DNA from: Prevotellaceae bacterium UBA6974
GTDB lineage: Bacteria > Bacteroidota > Bacteroidia > Bacteroidales > Bacteroidaceae
Direction of reading: 5' to 3'
DNA length: 9,766 nt
NCBI GenBank assembly: GCA_002450165.1
Contig: DJYQ01000033.1
Location: 85,167 to 94,932, forward strand
The position numbers were made by a program, and so were the translations under genes. The notes beneath the pieces were generated by a model. The model was not told the DNA's origin, made no database searches, and saw only the letters and a program-made list of their open reading frames with translations. Positions 6,781-9,766 of this stretch are shown here, one piece after another (position 1 is the stretch's first letter; each line of letters opens with the position of its first letter).

Positions 6781-9766
6781 TTAGAAGCCAACCTGAACGC
6801 CAGCGCTGACAGAACGGATTGAACTATAGTAAAGACCACTGCTGGAACCGGTGACATCCATACGAGGATCCAGACCCTTGCGAGCTGACCATGTGTACAG
6901 GTTGTCGCCCACCAGGAATATACGTACCTTATTTATATGGCACTTGCTCAGCCAACTCTTGGGCAATGTGTAGCCGAATGTCAGGTTGTTCAGAGTCAGG
7001 CAAGTTGCACTTGTCAGGAAACGGTCGCTGGCAGTAGCATTGTAGCTGTCGCCTACGTTCAGGCGAGGAATATTGCTGGTAGGATTGCTGACAGACCAGG
7101 CATTCAGCTGGTCAACATGGTTACCGTAACCGACTGAGAAGGCCATCAGGCTTGCATATTCGCTATCATAAACCTTACCGCCCAGCTGGTATGTAAAGTC
7201 CAGACCCAGGTCAAAGCCCTTCCACGAGAAGCTGGTACCAAAACCACCATATAAACGAGGCAGCACATCACCGCATACATACATATCAGCAGTAGAACCG
7301 TTAGTTGTAGTAACAACCCTGTCAATAATCTTGTTGCCCTTGTCATCACGCTCATAATCGCCAGATGGCAACATCTTGTACTGATTCATGTAATACAGAG
7401 CCATACCACCCTTTGTCGGATCGTAAGACTTGTCACCTGTTGTAGCATAAGTCTGCTCATTGTAAACACCGGCATACTTCTTGCCATAGTAAGAATAACG
7501 GCTCAGCCCCTCGGAATAGAAGTTGCTGCCGCTGCTGTAACCCAGATATTGCTCTACGTTACCGGTCTCGGGATCAAAGCTGTATGCAACCTGTGACTTG
7601 CGAGCATCAATAAGCTCGGTCATACGGTTCTGGTTCCAAGTCATGTTGGCAAACAAATTCCACACAATATCCTTTGTACGTACTGCCACACCGTGCAAGT
7701 CAATTTCGATACCCTGGTTACGCATGTTGCCGACATTGTCATAGAAGCTGGTGTAACCGAACGAAGGAGCGTATGGTACACTTGTAATCAAACCGATAGT
7801 ACGGTTGTTATAGTACTCGATACTACCATAGAAACGATCCTTGAACATGCTGAAATCAAAGCCGGTATTAAACTTGGCACTCTTCTCCCAGCTCAGTTTC
7901 TCGTTCTTTCCTAAAGTAGAAGGGATTAATGACACAGAGCCGTCACTGTTAGTAATGGTATAGCGGTTTGTGTAATAGTAACCATTCAGATTAGCGTCGT
8001 TACCGTTCTCACCGTAACTGATCTTGAACTTCAACTCATCCAGCCACTTGGCCTTTGCCATAAACTTCTCCTTGGAAATCATCCAACCGAAGCTTGCACT
8101 CCAGAATACACCCCAGCGGTGATCAGGATGGAAGGCAGAAGAACCCTGAGCCATGATTGAAGCCTGTACGTAGTAGCGGCTTGCATAGTTGTACATAGCA
8201 CGGAACAACCATGACTCGGTATTATAAGTGCCGTTTGTAGAACCGCAGTCGTCAACGATTACAGCACCGTCCAACTCCTTGTTCTGCTGCGAGAACATAT
8301 TGTGCTTGTTTCCGTACAAGTCCCAACTCTTGGCACGATAGTACTCGTGAGCACCCATTACCTCGATGTCGTGCTCGTCAAACTGACCCTGCCACCTGAG
8401 ACGCTGCTGGAAGTTAGTGTTAAGGTCATAAGTCATCTCGCGTGTAATGATACCATTGCTGCTTGCATACTGTCCGAAATACGGGTTGGTAATGCTTGTA
8501 TAATCACGAGTGTTATAATAAACATTGTTTATGCTCGTGAATGTAATGTTCTTAGGCAGATAGACATCAATGGTACCCGTAGCGTTAAATGCGTTACCCT
8601 TGTATCTGCGAGTGTCAACCAACAAGTCGCTGATAGGGTTGGACTGGCTCAGGTACGGACGACTCAGGCCCAGTGCACTGTTACCGTCACCGTAATCGTA
8701 TCTCTTGATGCCTGAATCCTGATGAATCAGGACATTTCCATACTCGTCGCGCACGAAAACAGGATAGATAGGAGCAATATTATGCAAGGCAAAGAGGTTT
8801 CCTACATTTGATTTACCTTCGTTGCTCATATAACTGCGGTCCGTATGCGAATACGAAACGTTAGCACCGGCCTTCAGCCACTTCTTCAGCATATAGTCCG
8901 CCTTCAAACGTGCTGTCAGACGCTCGTAGTTACTGTTATATGTGATACCCTTGTTGCCCAGATAGTCGGTACTGATGTAGTATGTACCCTTGTCCGAAGC
9001 ACCGCTGGCACTCACTGTGTACTGCTGGCGCAAGCCATTGTGGTAGATTTCCTTGTCCCAGTTGTCTGGAATCAGATAATACTTGTTGCCATCCTTTCCC
9101 GTAACCACGTTACCCAGGGTAGCATTTGGATTAACCTTGCCGTTTGTACCGATGAAAGCCTCACCCTCGGGCACATTGTACACCTGGTATCCAAGACCAT
9201 AGCCATTAGTACGGTCAATCATGTTTGCATTGGCCCATCTCCAAGCGGCATCAGAAGTCATGCCGCGCTGGTTCTTGGCATAGTCATACAGACCCTTGTA
9301 ATAGGTCTCGTAATAGCCACGGGGATCGCTGATGACATCATAGTCACGGGTGCCCTTCATATTGGAACCCCACTTTGCCTCGAAGTTGATTTCGGCATCC
9401 TTGTGACGCTTACCAGTCTTGGTCGTAATGATGATAACACCGTTACCGCCACGTGCACCATACAAGGCTGTCGAAGCAGCATCCTTCAATACGGTCATGC
9501 TCTCCACATCCATGGGGTTGATGTCATTCAGGCTGCCGTCGTACGGACTGCCGTCCAACACAATCAGAGGATCATTGCCGGCAATATCCATCGAATTGAA
9601 ACCACGGATACGGATGGTCGGAGTGGTGCCAGGCTGACCTGTAGCATTGTAAATCTGCACACCGGCAGCCTTACCCTTCAAAGCATCAACGGCGTTTGTT
9701 ATCTGCATCTTGCCGATTTCCTTGCTGTCCAAAATAGCGGCTGAACCGGTGAACGAGCTCTTGGTC
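6781..9766 (-). CDS. SusC/RagA-family TonB-dependent outer-membrane receptor, N-terminus outside the window
   Basis: The reading frame runs open to the window edge, so the start is missing; about 994 codons plus the stop are present. The family is usually about 1000-1100 residues, so the signal peptide, the carboxypeptidase-D-like N-terminal domain and the TonB-box region are the parts not seen. The first visible residues read TKSSFTGSAAILDSKEIGKM; the TTG at 9732 is an internal Leu, not a start. The plug domain follows with SusC hallmarks: ITNAVDALKGKAAGVQI, PGTTPTIRIRGFNS, PLIVLDGSPYDG, VLKDAASTALYGARGGNGVI and IITTKTGK. The rest is a beta barrel ending in SAGVQVGF, with the terminal Phe typical of outer-membrane barrels. 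It forms the pore for TonB-driven import of a ligand delivered by the SusD partner encoded next. Substrate class is unresolved; the linked peptidase favours peptides. Confidence 0.97.
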   Translation of the reverse strand, partial: TKSSFTGSAAILDSKEIGKMQITNAVDALKGKAAGVQIYNATGQPGTTPTIRIRGFNSMDIAGNDPLIVLDGSPYDGSLNDINPMDVESMTVLKDAASTALYGARGGNGVIIITTKTGKRHKDAEINFEAKWGSNMKGTRDYDVISDPRGYYETYYKGLYDYAKNQRGMTSDAAWRWANANMIDRTNGYGLGYQVYNVPEGEAFIGTNGKVNPNATLGNVVTGKDGNKYYLIPDNWDKEIYHNGLRQQYTVSASGASDKGTYYISTDYLGNKGITYNSNYERLTARLKADYMLKKWLKAGANVSYSHTDRSYMSNEGKSNVGNLFALHNIAPIYPVFVRDEYGNVLIHQDSGIKRYDYGDGNSALGLSRPYLSQSNPISDLLVDTRRYKGNAFNATGTIDVYLPKNITFTSINNVYYNTRDYTSITNPYFGQYASSNGIITREMTYDLNTNFQQRLRWQGQFDEHDIEVMGAHEYYRAKSWDLYGNKHNMFSQQNKELDGAVIVDDCGSTNGTYNTESWLFRAMYNYASRYYVQASIMAQGSSAFHPDHRWGVFWSASFGWMISKEKFMAKAKWLDELKFKISYGENGNDANLNGYYYTNRYTITNSDGSVSLIPSTLGKNEKLSWEKSAKFNTGFDFSMFKDRFYGSIEYYNNRTIGLITSVPYAPSFGYTSFYDNVGNMRNQGIEIDLHGVAVRTKDIVWNLFANMTWNQNRMTELIDARKSQVAYSFDPETGNVEQYLGYSSGSNFYSEGLSRYSYYGKKYAGVYNEQTYATTGDKSYDPTKGGMALYYMNQYKMLPSGDYERDDKGNKIIDRVVTTTNGSTADMYVCGDVLPRLYGGFGTSFSWKGFDLGLDFTYQLGGKVYDSEYASLMAFSVGYGNHVDQLNAWSVSNPTSNIPRLNVGDSYNATASDRFLTSATCLTLNNLTFGYTLPKSWLSKCHINKVRIFLVGDNLYTWSARKGLDPRMDVTGSSSGLYYSSIRSVSAGVQVGF

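Noticed and set aside
9730..9732. TTG at 9732 as the start of the receptor gene
   Set aside because: The same frame continues upstream to the window edge with sequence typical of SusC proteins (SSFTGSAAI), so this codon is an internal leucine and the true start lies outside the window.
8845..9744. A 299-codon open frame on the plus strand, antisense to the SusC-type receptor (and a similar one at 8302-8715)
   Set aside because: Same codon-aligned antisense effect; the translated products are low-information, Val/Ile/Thr-rich shadows of the receptor.

Overview
The window looks like a chromosome segment of a Bacteroidales bacterium, most likely Prevotella/Segatella or a near relative. The grounds are a SusC/RagA receptor followed by a SusD/RagB lipoprotein, a C10 (streptopain-family) cysteine peptidase with a Prevotella-style C-terminal tail, a DUF5687-type ABC permease, and the weak or absent Shine-Dalgarno signals usual in this phylum. 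Genus is an inference from protein style; no rRNA or other marker is present.

Plus strand, about 33-2305: a two-gene ABC transporter unit, a roughly 12-helix DUF5687-type permease followed 14 nt later by its ATPase. The substrate is unknown. The unit faces the second block and ends in a 128-bp convergent intergenic region (2306-2433) that holds a long, nearly symmetrical hairpin with A/T flanks, readable as a two-way terminator, and a smaller hairpin just before it.

Minus strand, 9766 down to 2434: four genes in one direction. In order of transcription they are a SusC/RagA TonB-dependent receptor (its N-terminus lies outside the window), a SusD/RagB lipoprotein (27 nt spacing), a small companion lipoprotein in the position often held by SusE-like surface binders (24 nt spacing), and a secreted C10 cysteine peptidase (92 nt spacing, with a 10-bp perfect hairpin in the gap). 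The first three look like a tight operon; the hairpin may set the peptidase at a different expression level.

Working model (inference): the peptidase cuts proteins outside the cell or at its surface, the SusD protein and companion lipoprotein capture the products, and the SusC barrel imports them using TonB energy. This would be a protein/peptide counterpart of a polysaccharide utilisation locus, comparable in principle to the RagAB oligopeptide importer of Porphyromonas. No carbohydrate-active enzyme, regulator, mobile element, tRNA/rRNA or CRISPR array is visible. No gene-free stretch exceeds 300 bases.
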